Under the pieces are notes generated by a model, which made no database searches, was not told where the DNA came from, and saw only the letters and a list, made by a program, of their open reading frames with translations. Positions 34,389 through 46,533 of a stretch of 64,000 bases of DNA are shown here, one piece after another. How positions within the stretch are numbered: position 1 is the first letter of the stretch; every line of letters starts with the position of its first letter. This stretch comes from Malachius bipustulatus (Eukaryota > Arthropoda > Insecta > Coleoptera > Melyridae), in NCBI GenBank assembly GCA_910589415.1, contig OU342630.1, forward strand, positions 76,504,186 through 76,568,185. The letters are read 5' to 3'. Both the position numbers and the translations under genes were made by a program.

Positions 34389-35071
34389 AGTTAGTACAGT
34401 ATAAATGACAGTTAGTAGGGAATACTTACTCCAAGAAGCAAAATCTACCCTATGCCAGGGTGTGCTTTTTCGCCCTTTGGGGGTGAATACCACCCCAACT
34501 AGGGGGTATAAATTTAAAAAAAATCCAGGAATCGATAGAAAGATGGATTTTAAGTTAAAAATGTTCTATAGAAGTTTTTCGAAAAAAACTTTTTGAGATA
34601 GGTAATTCGTGATCGAAAATGTCAATTTTTTTCGAAAATAGCCACGATTTTTGACGATTTTCCACATATAACTCATAAACTATTGATTTTATCAAAAAAA
34701 CTGTAATAATCAAAATTGTAGGTTATGAAAAGCCAAAGAATTTCGTTTCTTATTATTTAATGTAGACCCAATACAAACAAAGTTATAGCTTATTGAAGAT
34801 AGGCCTCATTTTTTAACGAAAAATTTACAGATTTCAACATTGAATTGCGAAAACACGGTACGTTTTACGATGAAAGGACTTATGATCTTTTTTAAAGTAC
34901 ATTAAAAAAACCTTCAAAATGCGTTTTTTCCAGTCCTATATCATCAAAACGAAAAACTAATGGTGTTATGGCGAAAATAAATTGGTTTCAATTTTTTTAC
35001 GAGAAAAATCAACAATGAAACGCTTCTCATTGCTACCCTAATTGGAATTAAATGTTACAAATGTTATAAAT

Positions 35072-35389
35072 GTACAGGGTGATTCATTATAATGTCGCCC
35101 CCCTTTAACTTTGTTATTTCATGTGTCTCAAAAAAATTAAAAGTAGGGTTATGTAGGTGCTAAAAAAGACTTTTTTATACGAGGAGTCGAAAAATAGATT
35201 CATATATAGGGTGTTCCATTGAAAAAAAAAAATTTTTGGTTTTCCCTGTATACTGATCTATTTTCAAATTTTTGTTATACGTATAAAAAAGTCTTTTTTA
35301 GCACCTACATAATCCTACTTTTAATTTTTTTGAGACACATGAAATAACAAAGTTAAAGGGGGGCGACATTATAATGAATCACCCTGTAC
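35072..35389. mobile_element. 318-bp CAGGGTG palindrome
   Basis: tacagggtgattcattataatgtcgcc and its inverse ggcgacattataatgaatcaccctgta, flanked by TA. The arms contain ctttaactttgttatttcatg, the AACTTTGTTATTT word shared with other CAGGGTG palindromes, and a gaaaaataaga-type inner end tatagggtgttcc at about 35214. The central loop is short. Arms match closely, so it looks young. Confidence 0.9.
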
Positions 35390-36485
35390 AAATTACTTTA
35401 TCTTAACATTATAAATATGATCGAAATGTTTGACCGATTTAAAATGCTTATTTTTAGAAAAATATATCATCAAAGTTGCTAGGTATTTTTCGAGGTATTT
35501 TTTAAATATTAAAAAAAATACTGTTTTCAAAAATAACTGAGAAAATAAACCATCATATACGTAAAAATTGCTAGAATACAAAAAGGTAGCATTTTCATTC
35601 CCAAAAAAATTTTTCTTTATACTGTAACTTAATAATTCTTCGAGATGTGGCTAGTCAAAGTTTATGGCACGAAATCAGTACCGCCTTTGAGCCTTTTCAG
35701 CGTTGACCTTTATAAAATGAAGGGATTGAGAAATATATGAAACTTACATGAGCTTATTTATAGGCGATGAAATTCCCTAAAAATCCTTTTTTATCTCTAG
35801 TCCAAAATATAACCGATAAAACTTAAAAAAAACAAATGCATTTTTTTATTTCGGCGGAGCAACTAGATTTTGGGGCAGAGAAATGCGTATACTATGCAAG
35901 CCGAAGCCAAATTGTGTCCGTTTGTGAAAAAAGAAGCACGTGTTTTGTTAACATCTCGAAACATTTATTGTTTGTGTATACCTACATTTTCTTCAATAAT
36001 AAATCTATTGGTAAGTTTGATGGTTGTTGTTTAAATTTAAAATTAAACTGTTGATTTTAATTTAAAATTGGCACAAATAAAGAAGGCGATTACAAAAAAC
36101 ATAATACTTACAAGAATTTAACATTGTAATTTTTTTCCTCCCTTCTTCCTGGCGGTACTTTTTAGGGGATGAAAATTTCAAAATACATGTTCTGAGATAA
36201 TGAACTCAAAAAAATTACTAATCTGTTCTAATGAAGCCAAAAAAATGTTTCTTTGGATATTTTTTATATTTTAATGTAGGTAATAGGTGTGGTTTTTAGG
36301 GGATGAAACTAATTATAACAATTTATCCTTTAAGATGTCTACGATTTAAATATAATAATTTATCTAAACAAGAAATAAAAAATTTCAAAATTTTTTTGTA
36401 TTTCAAATTTATGTCAAAATGGGTGTTTTAAAAGGGTGTAAAGAATACAATAGGGGTTGAAAAATCACAAATAGTATTTAAAACT

Positions 36486-37150
36486 ATACAACGTGGTGAT
36501 AAAGTTTGTAACAATATCCATAATAATAATAATAATTTTATAATAATAACAATGATAATAATGATTATATTTTCCACTTTGCCAAGTTATGACGTAAACT
36601 TTTTATTATGACGTCATCTATTTGTCAAATATGACGTCATCGCTTTTTTTTAATGAATACTTCAATTTTTTCTTCACGTTTTCGAAGAGATCTCCTTACC
36701 GTTCAAATCACACAGAAATTGGTAAAAATGACACCAAATGTCCACAAGTTGAGATAGCAACTTTTTAGTTTCATTCAATTTTTCATTTTGTAACATAGCA
36801 ACGTACCAAAACAATTAAAATGATCTTATTTTTTCACAGTGCATTTTTTGAAAAATCTGCATTTTTTCCAAAAAATGGTTATGTACGGTACCAGTTTTTA
36901 TATGTCATGATTTGAACGGTAAAGAGATCTCTTGGAAAACGTGAAAAAAAATTGCAGTTGTCATTTAAAAAAAAAAAGCGATGACGTCATATTTGACAAA
37001 TAGATGATGTCATAATAAAAAAAGTTTACGTCATAACTTGGCAAAGTGAAAAATATAATCATTATAATCATTATTGTTATTACATATTATAAAAAATTAT
37101 TATTATTATTATTATGAATATTGTTCCAAACTTTATAGACACGTTGTATA
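36486..37150. mobile_element. 665-bp fold-back with TGACGTCA sites
   Basis: tacaacgtggtgataaagtttg at the left pairs with caaactttatagacacgttgta at the right. The arms include ataataat triplets, ccactttgccaagttatgacgt and a pair of tgacgtca octamers (36609-36616 and 36632-36639; right arm 36982-36989, the other octamer mutated to tgatgtca). The centre near 36820 is AT-rich. Ends are not CAGGGTG. Non-coding. Confidence 0.8.
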
Positions 37151-37847
37151 ACAAACTATCATTAATCAAAAACTTTATACATTTTTTTATTCGTTAAATG
37201 CCAAAATTTGTGAATTTATCAATTTTTGTCAATTATAGGTAGTTTTCACCTCTAAGAGTCAAAAGCACACATCGGCATAGGGTAGATTTTGAAGTGGATG
37301 GTAGGTATAGAGCTTAACTAAAAATTTTGAAGAAAATCCATCTTTCTCGAAAGAATTTCTAGGTTGTACCATCTTTTTACCGCCATTTACTGTACTAATA
37401 AGTTATAGAGAACGCCGATCGAATGCTAGACAGTGACCCAAAAATTAGAAAATTCTAATGAACCGTGTAATGATCGCCGAAAGAACATTTAAAAAAAATT
37501 CACAAATCTGTATATTAACAGAGATGGGGAGTTGAACTTTTTAAGGTTGACATGATATTCCCCTTACATGACTTTACATATCGTAGAAGTTTGTAAAGTT
37601 CCTCATGACTCATCCACCCTGTCTACTGTCAAGTAAACCCAATGTAGAATTTGAACGGAGGAAACTACATATATAGAAAACCACTGCCAATGTTTCAGTT
37701 ATCCTCTTTAAAACTTGAGGGAGAGATTTCTTGTCGCGCTTAGGGAAGTTTCAAGAACAAGCTTTCACAATATTTTCTCGATTTTACAGGAAACTAATAT
37801 TTTTTTATGTGGCCATAGTAATAATATATCCACTAGGACAATGATTA

Positions 37848-38842
37848 TACAGGGTGCACCATGTATCCTTCTCTATATTGCTATCTTCTGAACGCTAAGA
37901 GATACAGGGTCGGTTAAATTAGAGAAAAGATGCGCAGTTTTGTGGTCATCTCGAAATTGTCAAAACATGCAAGATATCTGTGACCGTTCCTGAAATATCC
38001 CGAAAAAACTGAAAAATCGAGATTTCTTATTTTCGTCATATCTTTTTTATTACTGGAAATTAATAAATAATTTTTTGTAGGCTTACATAAGCCGTTAAGA
38101 GCTATCCATCTGACATTTCAAAAATTTTCAAGGCCTACTAAGATCCAAGAGTTTTCACAGTCAACTTTCGTTTTTCTTATGGCCGCCATACTATTTTTTT
38201 ATGTCGTTCGATATGAAAAAAATAATGGAAACCAAAAAAAATAAACATAAAAAAAAAAATTATTTTTTTTTCTTTTTTCAAAGAAAAATCTAAAAAAATC
38301 GTAGAAAAACGTCAACATTTGTAAAATACGCCGAAATAGTGCTTGCCTTATGTTTTTTAAATTTCTCTATGATATTCGGTTTAAAAATGTATTTTTTGTG
38401 AAAAAAGAAGAATAAAAATTTTTTAAATTTATTTTTTGAAGTTTAAAATTTTTAGTTTTTATGATTTTTTTTATATCAAACAACATAAAAAAACAATATG
38501 GTGGCTATTAGAAAAACGAAAGTTAACTATGAAAATTCTGGGATCTAGTCGGCGTTGAAAATTTTTGAAATGTCAGATGGGTAGCTCTTGCCGACTTATG
38601 TGAGCCCACAAAAAATTATTCATTAATCTCCAATAATAAAAAAGATATGGAAAAAATAAGAAATCTCGATTTTTCAGTTTTTTCAGGATACCTATTTCAG
38701 GAACGGTCACAGATATCTTGTATGTCTCGACGGAATCGAGATGGCCACAAAATTGCGTTCCTTTGGACTTGTTTAACCGACCCTGTATCTGTTAGCGTTA
38801 GGAGATAGCAATATAGAGAAGGATACATGGTGCACCCTGTAT
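37848..38842. mobile_element. Long palindrome, family 2, second copy
   Basis: tacagggtgcaccatgtatcc and ggatacatggtgcaccctgta flank a 995-base imperfect palindrome with TA on both sides. An inner CAGGGTC end sits at 37903 (acagggtcggttaaatt) and inverted at 38776. The arms share with 17283-18332 the blocks gtaggcttacataagccg, aaaattttcaaggcctactaag and gtcaactttcgtttttcttatggccgcc. Non-coding. Confidence 0.88.
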
Positions 38843-39739
38843 ACGGCAAAATGAGCTAATTCTGAACGTCACTAACAAAAAAAAAAAGAGTATGATAAAA
38901 AAAAAGTTACGAGACCGTTTTTCTCTTTCGTTATTGAATTGCTCTGAAACGGCAGCAGTATCATTATTTTTGTTGCGTGCACCAACTTCATAAAACTACA
39001 TACGTCAAGACGAAAAACAACAAAAGGCTTCACGAAATCTTGAAGCCGGTCCGAGCAAGAAAGAAGTCGTCCTCTCATTGAATTGAATTCATCAAGTCAT
39101 TTTGATCGAGTCCATGGCAAAAACCGAGTCGACGTCTCGACTGGTTTTTCTGAGGAATCCCGCGTCAGTCAATTGAATCTGAGCGGCCACTTTGTTATGG
39201 TAAATTAGCTAAAAAAAAGTTGCAAAGACTGCAATGATAGCCCTGCTACGTAAAAACAACCAAACTGGACATGAAACGATCCTTTGTTTCAAGTTTCGAC
39301 TGTTTCAGTTTGATTGTTTTGATATTGGCAATCGTCTTCTCTTCTCGTCTCATCGTTTTTATTTAAGATTAAGATTAAAAGACGAATTTTTTTAAGGTAA
39401 TTATTATTGTACTACAACTACTAAAGCGTAAAAGAATCGCTAATTAATTAGGTATGTGTATAAAAATAAGGCAGCATCTCGAAAGAATTTTTCCGGATCA
39501 ATGAATGTAGAACGGCTATTATGACGCTAATAGATAATCTAAAAATCTACTCGATTGGTTCATGTTATTCCAACTAGAAGTGAAGAATTGAACATACAAT
39601 ATTCCAATATTATTTTACTTTAAGTAGGTACCTATTTAATTTCTAAAATCAATTTTGTATAAGTACTTTTTGAATTCTTGAACCGAAATTACTGAACTGA
39701 CATCCTATGTTATTTCGGACTGTTTTGTCATGGTCCTTG
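38843..39739. other. No recognised gene
   Basis: AT-rich. A minus-strand frame at 38872-39078 has no domain signature. Confidence 0.45.
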
Positions 39740-40800
39740 GAGATTTGTTCCGAACGTTTTGTCCACAACTGCGGTAGAAATAATCAGCGGCTACGTGACT
39801 TTGAGCCACGGCCTTTATAAGCATCGCCACCAACAACCAGTCTTGTTGGTACCGCGACTAAGATGACACCTTCCACATCTAGAAACAAGGAGAGAAGGCC
39901 CTGAAAAAATTTTTTCACCGTATCAACAGTATTCATACTATACCCTCCCGTTCAATTTCTACCGAAAACTATGACGCGCAGGTCTGTATTTACACGAAAA
40001 CTCCAAACACTTTCCAGCCCAAAAACGAGAAGTAATCAAAAAGGCTGGTGAATTGCGATCCCGAATTTATTAGACCCAGGCCTCACAACTCCAAGAAAAG
40101 CTCTCCCATCTAGATCAGCTCTTCAGATGAGTGACTTAAGCGTTCAAGAAGTCATTAGATCATTATTATGACCCAGGACACAACAACCTACGGAACGCAG
40201 CGAATAGCCACCAAGAGTTATGGGAGCATAGGAGCTACATTCTTCCTCTCAAGAATATCATCGATCGAACTGGTAAACTCTGACGATTGATGGCAGCGTC
40301 ACGTCATCAAAACCACTTTTACGTAATATTTTTCTATCAGCCAACGACCCAAAGACCCTATTGATCAATTTTCTACCTCTGGAGCTTATACAGAATACAG
40401 AATACCATGCCCCTGTTGTGCTGTATACATTAGCGGTATTGGAACCACCAAACACAGCATCAACATCCGGGTAACAAAACAGAATAGGAAGTTTGTCAGT
40501 TTGGCTTGGGCCAAATAGACAAGTCAGCTGTCGTGGAACATGCCTTGCTTCAGGAAAACCACGTTATTGGTTACAAAAAAACCTAAATCATCTGCCCACG
40601 TCACACTAACACGCCAGTTTACATCTTGAAGCACTTGAAATTTATAAACATCAAAATAATTTCAACAAAAGAGGGAGGATTTGGCATCCGGCTCTACACT
40701 AATTCCAAAATCCAGAGGGGTATGACGGCACCAGACCATCAGCCTTGAAATAGGAGCGCTCTTCCAGCTGTCTAGCCAGTTGTCAATGAACATGAGGAGT
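39740..40800 (+). pseudogene. Penelope-like retroelement remnant with GIY-YIG domain
   Basis: The C-terminal GIY-YIG endonuclease part of a Penelope-like element is readable in broken frames: YRIPCPCCAVYISGIGTTKH at about 40400-40455 (YIS in place of the usual YIG), then GLGQIDKSAVVEHALLQENH at about 40506-40565, then LEALEIYKHQNNFNKRG and IWHPAL near 40627-40700, the usual final block (REALEIYKHxNNFNRxExG...W.PxL). Upstream text at 39790-39900 resembles the leader found 5' of such elements, and no RT motifs lie between, so most of the RT appears deleted. At least three frame changes; inactive. The family is clear for 40400-40700, less so for the leader. Confidence 0.7.
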
Positions 40801-40850
40801 GGAAGTGGAATCATGGCTTATGATTTAATTTTCTTTTATTGTCAGTAACT

Positions 40851-41375
40851 TATACAGGCTGGTTTACAATTCGATGCTCACCAGATCTCGGAAGCGGTAA
40901 GAGATAGGTACAGTAAGGTCGGTTAAATTACAGAAAGCCTGCACAATTTTAAACTTGTTAAGAATCTGAAATCAAATTTAGGATACTTTCAGTCGTTGCT
41001 GAAATATCCTGAAAAACTGAAAAAGATGAGATTTCTTATTAAACTGAATTTTTTTCTTAAAACTGGCCATGTTTTTTCTGTTGAAAAATAATAGTTATAT
41101 GTTTTCTAAGTTTACATATAAGTCACCATTAGACATTAAATAAATTTTCAAAGCCGACTAGATCTCAGACTTTTCATAGTCAACTTTTGTTTTTTTATGG
41201 CCGCGATATTTTATGGCGGCCATTTTTCAAAAGTCAGATAGATAGCTGTTGACGGCATATGTAAACCTACAAAAAACAATTTATTTATTTTCAACAATAA
41301 AAAAGGTAAGGCTCAAATGAAAAATCGCGATTTTTCAGTTTTTCCAGGATATTTCAGGGAAGTCTGAAGTTTTCC
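40851..41375. mobile_element. Family 2 palindrome fragment
   Basis: Opens tacaggctggtttacaattcg with aaggtcggttaaattacag near 40916, and contains gtcaacttttg...atggccgcgat and gtcagatagatagctgttgacgg, inverted relative to each other across about 41190, as in 17283-18332 and 37848-38842. The right tip is missing, so the copy is truncated. Confidence 0.7.
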
Positions 41376-43057
41376 TACTGGTAGGGGTAACAACAATAAT
41401 TGTATATCTAACTAAATAACATTATCTTTCAGCATCATCAAGAAGAGTGCTGTACATACCGTGAAATACATATCCAAATCGAGATTATTCAGACAAACGA
41501 GCATTTTTATTGTTCGATTGCAAAGGTCATTGCGTAGAACTGGCAGCGTAGCTTGTGATGATGATAAAGCTAATAACAGAATCCCATTGTGGGTAGTGAA
41601 GAAAAATGAATTCCTTATACAGTTGGATCTCAGATCTATCATTGAAAATCCTCTTCGTCAGCCTGTACAAAATCAGCCGTGAAATGAGAACACGTAGACG
41701 AATAATGTCCAGAATACTCAACCATTTTTAATTGTTTGACCTACCTATCCTATACCCCTAGTTTGTTCGTCAAGTATGGGCGATGGATACGACGGGAGAA
41801 AATATACCTACCCGTCATGTTTTTTACCCACGAATACAGATTTCTTAATAACGGCTAATAAGTGAATAAGACAGCCGCAGTATCAAAAATTCATATTAAT
41901 TTACACTATGTTGGCGAGGGGGGGATTATGGGAAAAAGCGTAGAAGTTCAGGTAAAAATACCTAAATTTTTTATGGACGTACATCAAGAGCACTGCATAC
42001 ACAAAAAATAAGATTTTTGCTACGTAGGCACCAGTAATGTAGTCGAATATCAAAACCTCGTTCGGAAAAATTGTTGTAAAAGCGAGAACATCAAAAAAAA
42101 AACTGAGGACCATTTTTATTAATTAATTAATTAATTAATTTAATCAAACCACAGCAAATTATAACATAAATCCAATTAATGGGTTGTAAAACCGATTTTT
42201 GCAGTTATCTGTCCTCTAAAATTTCATAAAGAAGAGTTGCAGTCATGCCAAAATTATGAGCCGGTGACCCATCTTGTTGATACCATTTGCTGTCTCGTTC
42301 TTCAGGATTTACATCACGTAATATAAAAATCACGCCGAAAAATACTGCACTACCTATGTCAATACTGCAATAATGCCATCCAAGTTCTAGTCATATATTT
42401 TTTAACACAAAAATATCGTAGGTATTATTTTTAACCGCACAAAATACATTAAGACTCGTCTTGAGACAAAAGAAAAGCATTTTGATCTGATGACCAAAAA
42501 TTGCTATTAAGTATGCCGATTGAATAATAATTTTTTCGAAAACTTTATTTGATCGCGTCAGATAAGTTTTCCACTAAAATTTTTATCTTCTTGCGTAAAA
42601 AAACACTTATAAAATCTTGCTCGCGGAGGAAAACCTCCACTGTCTCCACTGTCAGCATGTATCTAAATTGTGCTGGAAAATGTAAATTTTTCTCACAGTT
42701 CTTTAAAGAAGCATTTGCATATTCAGAGTGTTTCAGTTTGTGTACTCATAACTCCGGTAAACGGTAGAACACGTAAAATTAATAATCATTTTCTTATAAA
42801 ATTTTGCTTTAAAATTTTTATTTTCAAGATTAACAGTGTTAAGCTTGGAAGAAATAATCAATTTTATTGAAGATATTTTTCCAAAAATTCCAGAAAATCC
42901 AGACGAAAGAAGTGGCTTAGTTATGAGAGATTTATTTTTTATTTGAAGTCACCAAACTTCTACGCCATTGGAGAATTTTTTTCGGACTTCGAAAAATTTG
43001 GAATTTTATATAATTTTTTTAAACTTATTTTGAAATTTATTATTATTAAATATCTGA
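41376..43057. other. No recognised gene
   Basis: AT-rich with a ttaattaa tract at 42117-42140. Overlapping frames at 41412-41721 on both strands and at 42549-42870 have no known motif. Confidence 0.45.
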
Positions 43058-43777
43058 ACAAAGGATACCTACCTATACTCTTAATAAATATCTGTAGAAG
43101 GATTAGTTTTTGCGATATATTTTTTTTATGTAATCGAGATTACATCATGCATAAATATGACGACAAAATAATTTATGTCGAATTGTATTAAAAAATTATC
43201 GACAATATTTTGAAATCTTTTTTGAATATTTTTTTATTAATATTTATTTATATTAAAAATATCTCAAAAACTAAGCCTCCTAGAGATCTTTATTATTAAG
43301 AGTATAGGTATCTTTTTTTTTTCAGATCATATTAAGTATAACAACTTTTATTAAACTTTATTTTGAATTTTTAATTTATTGTTTACTGGGGTAATTTAGG
43401 TTTTTGGTTAAAAAATTACCTACTGCTGAAAGCTTGTTTTACATGGAATTTTTAGGGGAAAAACATTTTTCGAAACATTTTTTTAAAGAAAAGCACGATA
43501 GCCACAACACCCAACAAAAGTGTCAGAATCAAAGTACCTAAAGTTAATTTATTTTTCAAAAATCAAAATTTAAAATATCTATAAACACCATTTTGACATT
43601 CAAATTAATTATCTTATAGGTTTTTTTATATTTTCAAGTTTTTTACATAGTTTTATATGTGCAAAGGAGTGAACAAGGGGCCAATCGGCCCCGAAACGTT
43701 AGGAAAAAAATCTTTCAACAGCTAACTTTTCAACCAAGAACCTAAACCCCAATAAACAATAAATTAAAAATTCAAAA
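43058..43777. repeat. Two adjacent inverted repeats
   Basis: Pair one: ggatacctacctatactctta...ttagtttttgcgatat (43067-43118) is inverted at 43255-43312. Pair two: ttttgaatttttaatttattg...aggtttttggtt (43361-43409) is inverted at 43731-43777. Each could be a small fold-back element; they lie end to end. Inside pair two is the tight hairpin ggggcc-aatc-ggcccc at 43677-43692 followed by gaaacg. Confidence 0.7.
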
Positions 43778-45243
43778 AAGGATGAGAAAACAAATCTAGT
43801 ATAATAGAAATTTGACAGGAGAAGAAGACACTTAAACACCCTGTATCTCGGTTCATTTCCGGAAAAAAAAATATTTGAATTTTATAGTTACTTTATCTAG
43901 GTACGCATCCTCCAACCAGGGCTGTCTTAACCATTGGGCTAATAGAGCTATAGCGCAGAAGCGCAAACATTTTAGGGGCGTAATTATAATTGAAAAAATT
44001 TTCGTTTTCCTCCCAAAATTCCTTCATTTTTAACACGTATACATAGTTATTTTTTGGAAATTGAAGAAAATATCTTTAGCGAGGATCTTATAGTTTAAGA
44101 ACAGTAACTAACTCAAAAATTGAGTCTACGTTTCCGACCATAGCAATGATAACTTTTTTTTGAGTTGCGCATTATTTAAGTTGAAGCGGCAAGATTCATT
44201 TTTCTGCAATTTTGTATGCGTTTGTATTTGTATTTGTTTGTTTTTTATATGAATTTTTTTGTTATGTTTTGTAATAGTTGCTTATAAAATGTCTTTTTTC
44301 AATTCTGACACTTTTTCTAGCCCTTCTAGTTCCATTTCTATGGCCCCCATGGCGAAAACCTTTTGGCTGCGGCAATTTTTATTAGTCTATATTTTTTTAT
44401 ATTATTTATTTCTCGATTTATTTATTTAATTATCCTTTCTTATTTATATCTGAGTAAATTTTCAAGTACCTACTAGGAAATTGAGTGAAATTGAAAATTT
44501 AAAAAAATGCGTGTGAAGTTTGAAAACTACACTTAGCTAATTTAGCAATTCACAAGTCGCCACTGCCCCGCAGTTCTGCTAGCCATTCTGTGTATTTTCT
44601 TCAAAAGGAGGGGGCGCATTATTTTTAGTAGCCCAAGGGCGGCCAATATCTAAAGACGACCCTGCCTCCAACTTATGAAACTCTATTTAGAAACACCTTG
44701 TCTTTCACACCTCAAATTTCATTAAATTTACGCGGAATTAAAAAATCCCATTAAAAGTGCCACATTGCGTAGGTATTTAAAATACGAAGTTATTGGTGAT
44801 TTTCGGTATAATCGTAAAGGGAAAATTCTGAAAAATAATTTCAATGAACTTTTTTATATTGAGTGTTCGATTGTAAAAAATCATCAGATTTTTACTATGA
44901 TTAGGTAATTCTCTACAGGGTGATTTTTAATTTGTACCAAAAAGACCGATCGATTCTCTTAATTTCAAATGTCAAATTTTGTAGACATCTTATTGAGGTA
45001 TAAATAATAAACTGACGAGAATATGGTGCTTTTTCCTGTACCTACACATACAGACTTTTTTAATTACCTCTTTAAAGGAAAGTATTATGTTGATTGGATC
45101 AAACTGAGGATTCTTCTTTAAAAAAACCGTAATGAATTCTTAATTTGGGTGTAGACTTCACAACAAAAGCATACCGGCGTTCACAACACACATTATTACA
45201 TCTCTCCTGATGAGAAAATTATAAATAAGAAGAAAGACAAACA
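43778..45243. other. No recognised gene
   Basis: Holds isolated CAGGGTG-type ends without visible partners (acaccctgta at 43836-43845, tacagggtgattt at 44916). Otherwise unique AT-rich sequence. Confidence 0.45.
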
Positions 45244-45438
45244 TTACAACCATTTCCTAAAATTTTGGGATTGTGAAGTGGAATAATTACGATAATGTGA
45301 GAATTTCCGACACAGGATAACAATTTTCTCTGAGTCGGAATAATTTGAAGACAAATTATTATTCTTTATAGAGCCTAGAACAACGCTAATAAGCACAGGT
45401 AGTAAATACACACACAGTGAGACTTGATAATATTTCAT
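45244..45438 (-). CDS. Candidate 64-aa secreted peptide (weak)
   Basis: Minus-strand frame from ATG at 45438 to TAA at 45244. The first 22 residues (MKYYQVSLCVYLLPVLISVV then LG) form a good signal-peptide shape: short polar start, hydrophobic core, small residues before a likely cut. The remaining 42 residues are Asn/Ser-rich with one Cys and a basic C-terminal end (NFRKWL); there is no dibasic processing pair and no known hormone or toxin pattern. It could also be a first coding exon or chance, since the region is AT-rich. An upstream in-frame ATG at 45462 gives an 8-residue extension that would disrupt the signal. No relative recognised. Confidence 0.2.
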   Translation of the reverse strand: MKYYQVSLCVYLLPVLISVVLGSIKNNNLSSNYSDSEKIVILCRKFSHYRNYSTSQSQNFRKWL

Positions 45439-45462
45439 AGTCACATTATTTTGTTGCTTCAA

Positions 45463-46446
45463 ATTATGTATATCCTCTCATTGATATGTTTTATGTTTCC
45501 TTCGTTATTATTATTATAAAGCGGAGAAGGTAGAGAGCGGAAATCTTAAATTATCCCACCTTACCAAATTGAGAATATTAAACAGTCAAAATAATCCAAC
45601 AGGACAACAATATAACGGTTAAAGGTGCATAATTGATGTTCTTCCTAATCGGTATATTCGATGTTAGATTGTTAGAAAGTGAAAAACATTTATTATTTAC
45701 AATTTTATAGAAAATTGAATTTAATTGGAGAGTTGTGTAAGTAAGGAGGACCTGTACAAAATTATGTAACTGTAAACCTTATAGGTAGTTTGTTGTACTT
45801 TACATACAAACAAACTCAAATCTAACAACAGTTTTCATTGTTTTTCTATCTGAAACGCATACAGTAATTTAATCGATTACTTTTTTAAACCGAACAGCTG
45901 TCGATGAACCGTGATGTTTAGGATACCTATGTTAACTAGTTTGTCACAATTTAATTGGTCGTTATCGAGTAATTAATTGTTAATTAAAGACTAATTCTTG
46001 TATCCTCTAGAGTGAGGAGAGCGATCTATCATCTTGAGAGAATAAAACCAGCTTTCAAGGAAAAAATATTTGTAATTAGGAACTTCAGTTAAAATATCAT
46101 GATTTAACCAGATATTTTTATGCAGTAGTTGGTCTCGAATACTTTTACAGATCGAGCTAAATTGCCTACATGAAAGTAAATATGAGAAAACAACTGCATA
46201 AAAAATAAAAATATCCCGCTAAAAATCAAAGTTAGAATGGTATTTGGTGGAACAATTCCTCGAATATGAAGGTATTAAACTGTATTTAAAAGTGAACAAT
46301 ACCAAAAATGCCTTCTAAAAGGACAAATATTGTTGTTAAAAACACAATTTATGTATTTTATGTAAATATTTCTAATTAAAATCATAACGGAAAACGATAT
46401 ATTAGTACTTATGGACTTATGAGTTATGACATAAGTTTTCAACAGG
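45463..46446. other. No recognised gene
   Basis: AT-rich unique sequence. A minus-strand frame at 46275-46517 overlaps the tRNA-like sequence and has no domain. Confidence 0.45.
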
Positions 46447-46533
46447 TATGGAAAGTTTGGTCCGAGTGGACAAGTTCCTAGACTCTTGTTCGAAAGAACG
46501 AAAAAACCGGGGTTCAAACCCCGGTAGGGGGAT
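46447..46533 (+). tRNA. tRNA-like sequence or pseudogene
   Basis: An A-box-like tggtccgagtgg at 46458-46469 and a B-box-like ggttcaaacc at 46511-46520 inside ccggggttcaaaccccgg are at tRNA spacing, with a possible long variable arm (cttgttcgaaagaacg, 46484-46499) as in serine or leucine tRNAs. The T-loop is one base short and I could not pair a seven-base acceptor stem, so a working tRNA gene is unlikely. A tRNA pseudogene or a SINE head fits better; no A-rich tail or target duplication was found. Confidence 0.35.

Larger units (their letters stand above)
34388..37402. mobile_element. 3-kb inverted-repeat element carrying two fold-backs
   Basis: Left arm text ttagtacagtataaatg...aaaatctaccctatgcc...gtgtgctttt (34392-34465) is present inverted at 37268-37402 (aaaagcacac...ggcatagggtagatttt...catttactgtactaa), with an indel between the two blocks. 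The interior has no transposase that I recognise; the fold-backs at 35072-35389 and 36486-37150 are later insertions. Probably a large non-autonomous DNA transposon. Confidence 0.65.

Noticed and set aside
42117..42140. ttaattaa tract as a regulatory homeobox cluster
   Set aside because: Simple repeat; similar tracts occur at 27328-27368 and are expected in such AT-rich DNA.
46447..46533. Functional tRNA-Ser/Leu gene
   Set aside because: T-loop one base short and no acceptor stem; kept only as tRNA-like or pseudogene.
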